DNA from: CAZNPU01 sp964575335
Lineage (GTDB): Bacteria; Planctomycetota; Phycisphaerae; Phycisphaerales; SM1A02
Length of the DNA: 64,000 bases
Reading direction: 5' to 3'
NCBI GenBank assembly: GCA_964575335.1
Contig: CAZNPU010000004.1
Span: 124,001 to 188,000 of the forward strand
In this document: positions 24,329 to 32,638 of the stretch, piece after piece
Numbering within the stretch: position 1 is the first letter of the stretch
Layout: every line of letters begins with the position of its first letter
The notes under the pieces: model-generated
What the model was told of the DNA's origin: nothing
The model's database searches: none
The model's input: only the letters and a program-made list of their open reading frames with translations
Program-made: the position numbers and the translations under genes

Positions 24329-25879
24329 ATGACAACCACATTCGACCCATTCGACGAGTTGGCGGCCATGTTTCTCACCTCACCGGCCGAGGGGGCGACA
24401 ACTGCTGCCGCAGCGCAGGCCGAGTCATCTGAAACTGTTGCCGATACGCACCGAAACCGCGCCGCGCTGACGGAGATTCTGATTGTCGGCCACTTGCCGG
24501 TGCGTGCGGGGTTATGGCTCACGCCATACGCGGACGCTCTGGCGCGTGAGATGGGCACAACCGCACTTCTGCGCCTGGACAGCGATGAAGCAAGCATGCA
24601 ATTGCTGCGCGCGCCGGAACACTGCAACATCCATCACAGCCGCACAACTCTGCAGCAGTGCATTGACGATCTGGGACACGTTGTTGATCTCTGGGTGCTG
24701 CGTCTGCCTCACAGCGATGCCCCTGCGGACATGCTTTGCGCGGGCGTCGATCGGATCACCATTCTCAGCAGCGCCGATGAAGCCGCCATTGTCGCGGCGT
24801 ATCAGATTGTGAAGGATCTGGCCCAGGCGGCAGAGAAAACGCAGCGCACGCTTCCGACAATCGGCCTTGCAGTGGTCGGAGCCGAGCAGCGCGATGCCGC
24901 AGCGGTGGTCGAGCGGCTCAATCGCACAACGGTAAGTTTCCTGGGCGTTGAAGTTCGACTGGCGATGTGCCTGCCGCGCATGGACGCTGGCGTGCGTTCC
25001 AGCGGTTACGCCACTTTTGCCAACCAGCCGTGCCCCACGCTGCCGACGGTAATGACGTGGATCGAGCAGGCCAAGGCTGCTGCAGCAAAGCGGCAGCAGC
25101 ACGCTCAGCCAGCGGTTGCAGGGCGGCTCTATGCTGACCGCACCGAAACGGAAATTGTCGATGCTGACCGCATTCTGCGTTCACCGTCGCCTGCGCCGCC
25201 GTCGCACGCTGCAGGTAGCGGCGATCGCAGCGGATCCTCATTCTTTGCTGGTTCGCCGAGTTTCGCGCACACATCCATGCCGCATCCGCCTCACCGCCAC
25301 GCAGCGTCAAGGCGCGAATCGATCGATGATGAGCAGCGCGATCGCAGCCAGTCATTTATCAATACGCCTATCAATACGCCGCGCCCAACAACCGGCGCCG
25401 CATCACCCACCTCAAACTCGGCGCGGCCGGTGAAACTTGCTCCGAAACCGAGCGTTATCGTGGAAGCCAAGCATCCTGCGCGACAGGTCGAACCCGACAA
25501 TCACGGCCAGCCTGTGCCGCTGGCCAACTACGTTGGCGATCTGATCGCCTTACCGATCCGCTGCCCGGGCCATGAACGCGTTGAGATCGCAGTGGACCGC
25601 ACTGGTCGGCTGCACGTGCTCGGGCGCGAACAGATACTGCGCGAGTTGGCCGTGGTTCGCACATGGGCACACGCGCATCGCGAACTGATCGCCATGGCGT
25701 GTTCGCAGCATCAGTTCGACCCGAATGCCCCGATCGCCTGCCACGTGTTCACCGACCGTCCCACCGCACTTGCTGACCTGCACAACACCGATTTGCACCT
25801 GCATGTGCTGGCGCCGGTTGTGGTGAATGGCCAGACCGGCTGGTATGCCGCGCCATTGAATGTGCCAGCGGCGCTCTGA
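24329..25879 (+). CDS. Hypothetical protein adjacent to ParA-CBM gene, possible degenerate ATPase
   Basis: A 516-residue protein. Residues 48-240 look like a Rossmann-type alpha/beta domain: strand I-L-I-V-G-H-L-P-V-R-A-G-L-W-L, later strands I-T-I-L-S-S-A-D-E-A-A, I-G-L-A-V-V-G-A-E. The first loop resembles the position of a ParA/FlhG P-loop, but the Walker A lysine and G-K-T/S are missing. A long disordered region (255-400, rich in A, P, S and H) leads to a conserved-looking C-terminal domain (about 400-516, P-I-R-C-P-G-H-E-R-V-E-I-A-V-D-R). I do not recognise a known family. It lies next to the ParA fusion gene and probably works with it. Confidence 0.7.
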   Translation: MTTTFDPFDELAAMFLTSPAEGATTAAAAQAESSETVADTHRNRAALTEILIVGHLPVRAGLWLTPYADALAREMGTTALLRLDSDEASMQLLRAPEHCNIHHSRTTLQQCIDDLGHVVDLWVLRLPHSDAPADMLCAGVDRITILSSADEAAIVAAYQIVKDLAQAAEKTQRTLPTIGLAVVGAEQRDAAAVVERLNRTTVSFLGVEVRLAMCLPRMDAGVRSSGYATFANQPCPTLPTVMTWIEQAKAAAAKRQQHAQPAVAGRLYADRTETEIVDADRILRSPSPAPPSHAAGSGDRSGSSFFAGSPSFAHTSMPHPPHRHAASRRESIDDEQRDRSQSFINTPINTPRPTTGAASPTSNSARPVKLAPKPSVIVEAKHPARQVEPDNHGQPVPLANYVGDLIALPIRCPGHERVEIAVDRTGRLHVLGREQILRELAVVRTWAHAHRELIAMACSQHQFDPNAPIACHVFTDRPTALADLHNTDLHLHVLAPVVVNGQTGWYAAPLNVPAAL

Positions 25880-25919
25880 ATCTGATCTGAAGCGCTGCGG
25901 CAGACGGCGATTTATTCAT

Positions 25920-26903
25920 TCAGGCGGGCAACGCTTCGCCGAGAAAACGCCGCCAGTTTCCATAGGCGAACCCTTCAATTTCAGCATCTGACCAGCCCCG
26001 GCTGCGCAACGCCTCAGCCAGCACGGTGAGTTTGACTGGATGATCCAGTCCTTCAGGCAGATCGCTGGGCGGGAAGCCGCCATCCATATCTGATCCCAGC
26101 GCCACGCCACACCGATGCCCCATCATTTCCACGATGTGCTCGATGTGCGCGATGCAATCATCCACGGTGGCGCGCCGGCCGCGCGCGAGAAATGCGGAAT
26201 ACAGGTTTACTCCCAGGATTCCATTTCGGTCGGCGATGGCTTTGATCTGATCATCGCGCAGGTGCCGCTGCTTTGGCTCAAGCAGCGAGCGGCAGTTGGA
26301 ATGAGACGCGATCACGCGCCCCTTGGCAAAGCCCATCAGACCATCAAATGCTGCATCGCTGAGGTGGGAAACGTCATGGATGATGCCTGCTGCGTCCAGT
26401 GCGCGAATCAGTTCAACACCCAGCGGCGTAAGCGGATCGCCGGTGCTGTTGCCCCCGGCAAAGCGCGTTCCTGCGGCCCAGGTCAATCCCACAATGCGAA
26501 GACCTCGATCAAACCACGTCGGCACATGCTCGGGGGAGCGAATGGGGTCGGCCCCTTCCATGAGCAGCACAACTTTGGGTAAAGCCGACGGCGCATCGAG
26601 GTCGGCTGCGGTTTTCACAATGGCCAGTTCGCCCTCGGCAGCCAGGTGCTCATAGGTTTGCAGTTGACGAAGCCCGGCGACTTCGGCAGCGTCCACGTCG
26701 TCGCTGCTTGGATAGCCATGCGGGGCATCTTCGCCAAAGACGCCCGGCTCGGTAAATATGGTGGCCAAAGCGATTTCAACGCCTGCCTCGCGCAATGCGG
26801 GCAAGCTCACGCACGCTGCTGAGGGATCCGCACTTTCGTGGCGAATATCGCGGCCGCCGACGACGGCATAAGCCAGATCGAGATGTCCATCGACCCAACG
26901 CAT
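25920..26903 (-). CDS. Membrane dipeptidase-type peptidase, M19 family
   Basis: A 327-residue zinc dipeptidase of the renal dipeptidase family. Metal ligands are visible: His and Asp in V-D-G-H-L-D-L, Glu in L-L-M-E-G-A-D, His in I-I-H-D-V-S-H-L-S-D and His in I-A-S-H-S-N; the substrate-binding G-S-D-M-D-G-G follows. There is no signal peptide, so it is likely cytoplasmic. It probably cleaves dipeptides, including D-amino-acid-containing ones as known for the family. It is convergent with the 24329 gene and divergent from the nucleosidase-like gene at 27020. The length fits bacterial M19 proteins (about 320-350 residues). Confidence 0.93.
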   Translation of the reverse strand: MRWVDGHLDLAYAVVGGRDIRHESADPSAACVSLPALREAGVEIALATIFTEPGVFGEDAPHGYPSSDDVDAAEVAGLRQLQTYEHLAAEGELAIVKTAADLDAPSALPKVVLLMEGADPIRSPEHVPTWFDRGLRIVGLTWAAGTRFAGGNSTGDPLTPLGVELIRALDAAGIIHDVSHLSDAAFDGLMGFAKGRVIASHSNCRSLLEPKQRHLRDDQIKAIADRNGILGVNLYSAFLARGRRATVDDCIAHIEHIVEMMGHRCGVALGSDMDGGFPPSDLPEGLDHPVKLTVLAEALRSRGWSDAEIEGFAYGNWRRFLGEALPA

Positions 26904-27019
26904 GGGGCGGATAGTAATGCCAAGCGGTCAACGCGGCGAATCGCTCACGGGCATCTCACCAATGACGCGGCCTCCCGCATTGCCCCCCAAACCTCCTCAA
27001 AGCGCGATACGCTCTGGCA

Positions 27020-27727
27020 ATGAATGGGCCATCGGCAACGCTGCCGCCTGTCATCGTGGTCTGCCCCCTGCAGTTTGAACTGCAAGGTTTGGTGCGCGCG
27101 GGACTGGAGCAATATTGTGAGCTGCACTGCTGCGGACCTGGCGCGCATGGCGTAAAGCGCTGGTTTGACCGCCACAGGCCTGTCGGTCGCACGGTGGTGC
27201 TGGCTGGTCTGGCTGGTGCGCTGCGGCCGGAAATCGCAGCCGGATCAGCCTGGGTCATTCGTGAAGCGCTCAGCGACGCATCGCCGTCTGAGTGTTGGCA
27301 CCCAAACTGGATGCCGGCGCTTTCTCCGGATGCTCAGCCGCCGCTTCGGGTTGTTTCGGTTACTTGCGCGGTGACGCTGCCGCGGGAAAAAACTCTGCTA
27401 GCTGAGCGATCCGGCGCAGATCTGGTTGATCTGGAGTCGGCCACGTTCGCCCGCACGGCCGATCAGCTTGGTCTGAAATGGGGCATCGTGCGCGGCGTGA
27501 GCGATGCGGCTGGTGATGCTCTGCCCCCGAATATCGATCAATGGGTTGATGACCGGGGCGGAACAAGACCGGTTGTGGCCGGGTTGGCTGTTCTTCGGCG
27601 GCCGTGGCTTATTGCGCATGTGTTGCGACTGAAGCGGGCTGGCGATCAGGCGATGGCGGCAATCGCAGCTCATCTGAAGAATCATTTCGCTGGCTCTGAC
27701 CGGACTGCCGCAAGCCAAAACGACTGA
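27020..27727 (+). CDS. Nucleoside phosphorylase superfamily protein (MTA/SAH nucleosidase-like)
   Basis: A 235-residue protein that reads like the phosphorylase superfamily: V-V-C-P-L-Q-F-E-L-Q at the N-terminus, V-L-A-G-L-A-G-A-L in the central sheet, then L-V-D-L-E-S-A-T-F-A-R and G-I-V-R-G-V-S-D-A-A-G. The E-S and S-D-x-A pairs correspond to residues that bind ribose and base in MTA/SAH nucleosidases. The protein is shorter and some loops differ, so the exact substrate is unknown. Related proteins occur in hopanoid clusters (HpnG-like), but no hopanoid gene is nearby. It is divergent from the M19 gene. Confidence 0.8.
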   Translation: MNGPSATLPPVIVVCPLQFELQGLVRAGLEQYCELHCCGPGAHGVKRWFDRHRPVGRTVVLAGLAGALRPEIAAGSAWVIREALSDASPSECWHPNWMPALSPDAQPPLRVVSVTCAVTLPREKTLLAERSGADLVDLESATFARTADQLGLKWGIVRGVSDAAGDALPPNIDQWVDDRGGTRPVVAGLAVLRRPWLIAHVLRLKRAGDQAMAAIAAHLKNHFAGSDRTAASQND

Positions 27728-28239
27728 TCAATCAGCAGTAAAGAATTGAATCGCTTGCAACTCTCGCAACGCAGTGCAACCGCGTCCGGGTGATGATCGA
27801 ACATTTCACATGGATAACCCTGAAGCCCACCGCAACGTCATATCTGTTAGGGCTTTACCAGGGCTCATAGTACATTGGAAACGCAAACCCTGCCAAAGCG
27901 CAAACAACAATGCGGCAGGGGCGAAGCGATGAGTGAATGTTCAGGAGCGCAACGCGAAATCTTGCAAGATTCCTGTTGCACGTTGGTTAAAGTGCCGGTA
28001 AGTTTTCACTTGGCAGATCATGAGGCCTGCAGAGTTGGGGCAGGTCTCACACACATCTTCGCAGGTCTCGGCCTTCATTTCTCGACCTGCATAGGTTCAA
28101 GCGGGCATCGATGGCTCGGAAACGTGCTCCAGCCAGTAAGGCAGCAGCGATTGTATTTCACCCGCTGCAGGCCAGGCGAAGCGCATCGAACCGGCTCGCT
28201 CGGAAACGGCACGCAACGTGCCGTGGAAAGGACATGGAT
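27728..28239. other. Non-coding gap upstream of a prepilin-like gene
   Basis: About 510 bases with no convincing gene. A frame opens at 28111 but its first 43 codons look like translated leader; the real start of the prepilin gene is at 28240. The gap should contain the promoter, but I could not pick -35/-10 elements with confidence. Confidence 0.5.
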
Positions 28240-29358
28240 ATGAGACGATATCCACAAACGAGAGCGTTCACGATTGTCGAACTGCTGGTGGTGGTCTCCA
28301 TCATCGCGCTGCTTGTGGGCATTTTGCTTCCGGCGATCGGCAAGGCCCGTGACAATGCACAGTTGACCCGCTCACAAGCGAACCTCAGAAACCTCGGCGC
28401 CGCTGCACAAACCTATGCTGCGGAATACGGCGACAGGCAGTTCTCGTTGATTGATGACAACTTCGGCCGCTACGGCTCAGATGTTACCGAAGCGTCCCAA
28501 AACTTCCCGGGAGGCCATCCCATCTCAGTCCTGGGCTGGGGGTACGGCGGACAGTGGTGGTATTGGACCAGCTCGGTCGCGGCCAACCGCACCCGCATGC
28601 CGATTGACTTCAGCACAAAGTTCGGCGCGTTCCGCATGTTGAACATGCGAGCATTCAATACCTTCGTCAACGGCCGGTTCTACGACGAAGTGTTCTACGC
28701 GCCCAAGGACACGGCAGCAGTATCAACCGTACTGAAGTATCAGGAACTGCCGCATGAGTTTGCTCCGCCGGAAGACTTGGGACTGCCCGCATCGACACCG
28801 ATTCCGTGGTCCAGCTACTGCTTCTCTCCTGCAGCCATGTATAACCCGGCTGTCTTCTCCCGCCAGGCAGACGGCACCTACTTCAAAGACCCCTTTGCAT
28901 TTGATGCAGGGTTCCGGTCGCCAAGCATGTCTCAGGCAACCTACTCCAATCTCAAGACCCACATCATTGAGCATCACTGGCTGCAGGGCCGCCGCAAGGA
29001 GTGCAATCCAGCGTTTACAAACGGCACGTATGATGGCTGCGAGCCGTACTACTTCAACCACAGCCGCGATTCAAAGCCGGTCTGCCTGTTCTATGATGGC
29101 CACATCGACATCATCGGTTACCAGACCGCCGAAGCACATAACTACCGAGTTTATCAGCAGAACGGCCAAACGATCGGTTTGTGGAACAATCAGGTGCAAG
29201 GAAACGGTTACAACTTGACAAGTCCCTACCCAACTCCGGGCGATCCATTAATGTCAACCGGGGGTTACTGGCACGAGCAATCCTACGACTGGGCCGTCAG
29301 CAGCTTCCACATTCTGACCACCGATGGCATCAAGGGACGAGACATTCTCGCCAACTGA
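28240..29358 (+). CDS. Prepilin-type N-terminal cleavage/methylation protein
   Basis: A 372-residue secreted pseudopilin-like protein. The start R-R-Y-P-Q-T-R-A-F-T-I-V-E-L-L-V-V-V-S-I-I-A-L-L-V has the class III signal of type IV pilins and type II secretion pseudopilins: a short basic leader, cleavage before F (after A instead of the usual G), a glutamate at +5, and a hydrophobic helix. The C-terminal body is large (over 300 residues), with W-W-Y-W and D-G-H-I-D-I segments common in planctomycete prepilin-like proteins. The ATG at 28240 is preferred over 28234 because AAGGA lies 7 bases upstream. It stands alone and is followed by a terminator at 29411. Confidence 0.92.
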   Translation: MRRYPQTRAFTIVELLVVVSIIALLVGILLPAIGKARDNAQLTRSQANLRNLGAAAQTYAAEYGDRQFSLIDDNFGRYGSDVTEASQNFPGGHPISVLGWGYGGQWWYWTSSVAANRTRMPIDFSTKFGAFRMLNMRAFNTFVNGRFYDEVFYAPKDTAAVSTVLKYQELPHEFAPPEDLGLPASTPIPWSSYCFSPAAMYNPAVFSRQADGTYFKDPFAFDAGFRSPSMSQATYSNLKTHIIEHHWLQGRRKECNPAFTNGTYDGCEPYYFNHSRDSKPVCLFYDGHIDIIGYQTAEAHNYRVYQQNGQTIGLWNNQVQGNGYNLTSPYPTPGDPLMSTGGYWHEQSYDWAVSSFHILTTDGIKGRDILAN

Positions 29359-29410
29359 CGCCACAGACGAAACTCCATAGAAGTTCGTCATACTTCAGAA
29401 CGAGTTAAAC

Positions 29411-29450
29411 AAAGGGCTGTGCCGCATGGCGCAGCCCTTTTCCTTTTCTC
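29411..29450 (+). terminator. Rho-independent terminator after the prepilin-like gene
   Basis: Stem AAAGGGCTGTGCC (29411-29423) with GGCGCAGCCCTTT (29428-29440), one mismatched pair, GCAT loop, followed by a T-rich tract TCCTTTTCTC. It lies 52 bases after the stop codon at 29358. Confidence 0.85.
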
Positions 29451-29539
29451 CGCTGCAATTCCCTGGAACCTCGCATGATCGGCCCTAAACGCGTACCATG
29501 CTGCGGTTCCTGAATTTGCGAATCGTGAGGAGACCTCAA

Positions 29540-30991
29540 ATGGTTCAGACTGCCGGCTCATCATCCCGCACATCCGACGACAAGCAACCGGAGACGACAC
29601 ACCACGCTGCCGCCTCAGCAGCTCCCGTCTACCGCAACGTGCTTGAGATGATCGGCAACACGCCGATGCTCGAACTGACCAGAATCGACACCGGCTGTTG
29701 CCAGCTGTTCGTCAAGCTGGAGTCGGCAAATCCCGGCAATTCGATCAAGGACCGCATTGCGGTGGCCATGATCGAAACGGCCGAACGCGAAGGCCGCATC
29801 ACGCCTGGCGGACATATCTTCGAAGCCACCGCGGGCAATACGGGCATCGCCCTTGCCCTTGTGGCCAGCCAGAAGGGCTACAAACTGACCGTCGTGATGC
29901 CCGACAAGATGAGCGCGGAGAAGATCTCGCATCTTCGCGCAATGGGCGCGGAAGTGGTACTGACACGATCCGACGTGGGGAAAGGCCATCCCGAGTATTA
30001 CCAGGATATCGCTGAGCGCCTGGCGGCCCAGACGCCCAACAGCCTGTACATCAACCAGTTCGGCAATCCCGTCAACCCGCAGGCGCATTACGAAACCACA
30101 GGACCGGAAATCTGGCAGCAGATGGACGGCCGCATCGATGCGTTCATTGCCGGCGTCGGCTCGGGCGGCACCATCACCGGTGTGGGACGCTACCTGCGCG
30201 AGAAAAATCCGGACATCGAAGTGATCCTCGCTGATCCCGCCGGCTCTATCCTCGCCCCGCTCATCAACTGCGGCGAAAAAGTCGAACCCGGTTCGTGGCT
30301 GGTCGAAGGCATGGGCGAAGACTTCGTGCCAGACATTCTCGATCTTGACGTCATCAATCGCGGCATCACCATCACCGACGGCGAAGCGTTCATGACCGCG
30401 CGGGAACTGCTTCATAAGGAAGGCATCCTGGTTGGCTCGTCAACCGGAAACCTCGTTGCCGCCGCGCTGCGATATTGCCGCGAACAGACTACGCCCAAAC
30501 GCGTGGTCACTTTCGTGTGCGATCACGGCGCGAAGTATCTGAGCAAGATGTTCAATGATTTCTGGATGATCGACAACGGGTTCCTCGAGCGGGAGAAGTA
30601 CGGCGATCTGCGCGATCTCATTTCACGCCGCCACATCAGCCGCGAGGATTACACGCTCAAACCCACAACGCCGATCTCACAGGCAATCAAGAATATGCGC
30701 ATGTACGACGTGAGCCAGATGGCGGTGGTGGATGAGCACGATAAGGTCATCGGCATCATCGACGAATCCGACGTGCTGCTGGCGCTGACGCATGACGGCG
30801 AGCACCTCACGCGGCCGGTAAGCGACTTCATGACGCGCCGGCTGGAAACCATCAAGCCCACTGCCAGCGTCAATGATCTGATGCCAATCTTCCGTGCCGA
30901 TCGCGTTGCGATCGTGGCCGATGAAAAACACTTTTACGGCCTGATCACGAAGATCGATCTGATCAATTACCTGCGCAAACAGCTTCCATAA
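29540..30991 (+). CDS. Cystathionine beta-synthase (PLP domain plus CBS pair)
   Basis: A 483-residue enzyme that condenses serine and homocysteine to cystathionine. The PLP lysine is Lys70 in N-P-G-N-S-I-K-D-R, followed by E-A-T-A-G-N-T-G-I-A-L and G-S-G-G-T-I-T-G-V-G-R-Y. Residues about 350-483 form a pair of CBS domains, which regulate eukaryotic CBS. The start at 29540 is chosen because GAGGAG lies 8 bases upstream; an in-frame ATG at 29498 lacks a site. The next gene encodes the cystathionine gamma enzyme. The pair is expected to run reverse transsulfuration, from homocysteine to cysteine. A pure cysteine synthase is a less likely alternative because of the CBS domains. Confidence 0.9.
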   Translation: MVQTAGSSSRTSDDKQPETTHHAAASAAPVYRNVLEMIGNTPMLELTRIDTGCCQLFVKLESANPGNSIKDRIAVAMIETAEREGRITPGGHIFEATAGNTGIALALVASQKGYKLTVVMPDKMSAEKISHLRAMGAEVVLTRSDVGKGHPEYYQDIAERLAAQTPNSLYINQFGNPVNPQAHYETTGPEIWQQMDGRIDAFIAGVGSGGTITGVGRYLREKNPDIEVILADPAGSILAPLINCGEKVEPGSWLVEGMGEDFVPDILDLDVINRGITITDGEAFMTARELLHKEGILVGSSTGNLVAAALRYCREQTTPKRVVTFVCDHGAKYLSKMFNDFWMIDNGFLEREKYGDLRDLISRRHISREDYTLKPTTPISQAIKNMRMYDVSQMAVVDEHDKVIGIIDESDVLLALTHDGEHLTRPVSDFMTRRLETIKPTASVNDLMPIFRADRVAIVADEKHFYGLITKIDLINYLRKQLP

Positions 30992-31322
30992 CCGCCTGCC
31001 GCTTCGCGCACGCTCAAATATCGCAGCGCAAGGCAGGAAGGAAAGTCGCGAACCTCTCATCCTGTCGTTCTGACTGCAGGCTGGATTCGCTTTCGGCTGA
31101 TGCTGCGCTGGCCCAGTTTCGTGACGGCCCACAACGAATCGCCTCAGACAGAACTTCCGCAAAAAATCGCCTGGCGATTGCTGCCTGCATGCATTCATCG
31201 TGCAGCAAGCGTGCGACGGCAGGCGATGAGGTTCGGCTGAGTCGTCATCAACTCCCCCATTGTCAATCGCAGGTCCACCCTCCCACCCCAACGCAACGCC
31301 GCAAGTGGCTATGATCTTCCCG
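30992..31322. other. Non-coding gap between CBS and the gamma-family enzyme
   Basis: About 330 bases without a convincing gene. The frame of the next gene opens earlier at 31260 with a TTG, but the conserved sequence starts later. A short GGAAAGTC and an ACAGAA word occur but the other RNase P features are missing. No clear promoter or terminator was found. Confidence 0.5.
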
Positions 31323-32534
31323 ATGAACGCGACACAACTGCATCTCAACTCCCTCGTTATCCACGGCAACCAGCAACCTGATCCTGTTACCGGCGCGGTG
31401 ATGCCGCCGATTAGTCTTTCCTCCACCTACGCGCAGGAATCGCCCGGCAAGCACAAGGGCTTTGAATACTCGCGCAGCCACAACCCCACGCGATACGCCT
31501 TTGAACGCTGCATCGCAGCGGTGGAAGGATCGGGTATTTCAGTCGAGCAGGACCCAAGCTGCGGCGCATTTGCGTTTTCCTCGGGTCTGGCGGCCATGGG
31601 CACGGCGCTGGAACTGCTCGATTCAGGCGATCACGTCATCGCGATGGATGATCTTTATGGCGGCAGCTACCGCCTGATGACGCGCGTGCGCGAGCGCTCG
31701 ATGGGTCTTAACGTCAGCTACGTTGACATGACCGACCCGCGCACAATCGAGCAGGCCATCACGCCGCGCACGAAGATGATCTGGGTCGAGACCCCCACCA
31801 ATCCAACGCTGAAGGTTGTCGATCTGGCAGCCATCGCCGCAATCGCTCAAAACGCTTCCAATGCCCAGCGGCGCATTATCACCGTCTGCGACAACACCTT
31901 CGCCACGCCCATGCTGCAGCGGCCGCTGGAATTCGGTTTTGATATCGTGCATCACTCAGCCACGAAATACCTCGGCGGCCACAGTGATGTCGTCGGCGGC
32001 GTGCTGGTGACAAATAAGCTCGACATCGCTGAGCGCCTGCGCTTTCTGCAGAACGCCATCGGTTCAGTCATGGGGCCGTTTGATGCCTACCTGGTGCTGC
32101 GCGGCATGAAGACGCTCGCCATTCGAATGGCCCGCCATTGCGAGAACGCCCAGCGCATCGCTGAATGGCTGCAGCAGCATCCCAAGGTGGAACGCGTGAT
32201 CTATCCGGGCCTGGCGGATCATCCGCAGTACGAAACCGCGCAGCGGCAGATGCGTCTCTGCGGCAACCCGGCGGGAGGCGGCATGATCACGGCGTTTCTC
32301 AAGGGCGGGCTTGATGCATCTCGCCAATTCCTCGAGCGCGTCCAAATGTTCTCACTGGCTGAATCGCTCGGCGGCGTCGAATCGCTCATCGAACACCCCG
32401 CTATCATGACTCACGCCTCGGTTCCGCCTGAAACGCGCGCCAAACTCGGCATCAGCGACACGCTGGTGCGCTTGTCCGTCGGCATCGAACATGTCGATGA
32501 TCTGATCGCTGATCTTGATAACGCACTGAAATAA
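31323..32534 (+). CDS. Cystathionine gamma-lyase/gamma-synthase family PLP enzyme
   Basis: A 403-residue transsulfuration enzyme of the Cys/Met metabolism PLP family. Segments typical of the family: P-P-I-S-L-S-S-T-Y, Y-S-R-S-H-N-P-T-R, F-S-S-G-L-A-A-M-G-T, D-D-L-Y-G-G, W-V-E-T-P-T-N-P-T-L, and the PLP lysine Lys215 in H-S-A-T-K-Y-L-G-G-H. Next to cystathionine beta-synthase, it probably cleaves cystathionine to cysteine (gamma-lyase) rather than making it, but the family cannot be split by eye. Start at 31323 is preferred over 31311 or the TTG at 31260. It is followed by pgi. Confidence 0.92.
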   Translation: MNATQLHLNSLVIHGNQQPDPVTGAVMPPISLSSTYAQESPGKHKGFEYSRSHNPTRYAFERCIAAVEGSGISVEQDPSCGAFAFSSGLAAMGTALELLDSGDHVIAMDDLYGGSYRLMTRVRERSMGLNVSYVDMTDPRTIEQAITPRTKMIWVETPTNPTLKVVDLAAIAAIAQNASNAQRRIITVCDNTFATPMLQRPLEFGFDIVHHSATKYLGGHSDVVGGVLVTNKLDIAERLRFLQNAIGSVMGPFDAYLVLRGMKTLAIRMARHCENAQRIAEWLQQHPKVERVIYPGLADHPQYETAQRQMRLCGNPAGGGMITAFLKGGLDASRQFLERVQMFSLAESLGGVESLIEHPAIMTHASVPPETRAKLGISDTLVRLSVGIEHVDDLIADLDNALK

Positions 32535-32638
32535 ATAAACGGCAGTAAACGAAAGACAGAACGCGGAAAGTCAAAGTCACGCTTCATTTTCACGGCCCGT
32601 TGCGGCCTTTCATGCCTGCATGCGTTTTGGTTCTTACC

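Noticed and set aside
31037..31152. GGAAAGTC and ACAGAA words like RNase P RNA
   Set aside because: Only about 110 bases separate them, the P4 pairing fails, and the gap is too short for RNase P RNA.
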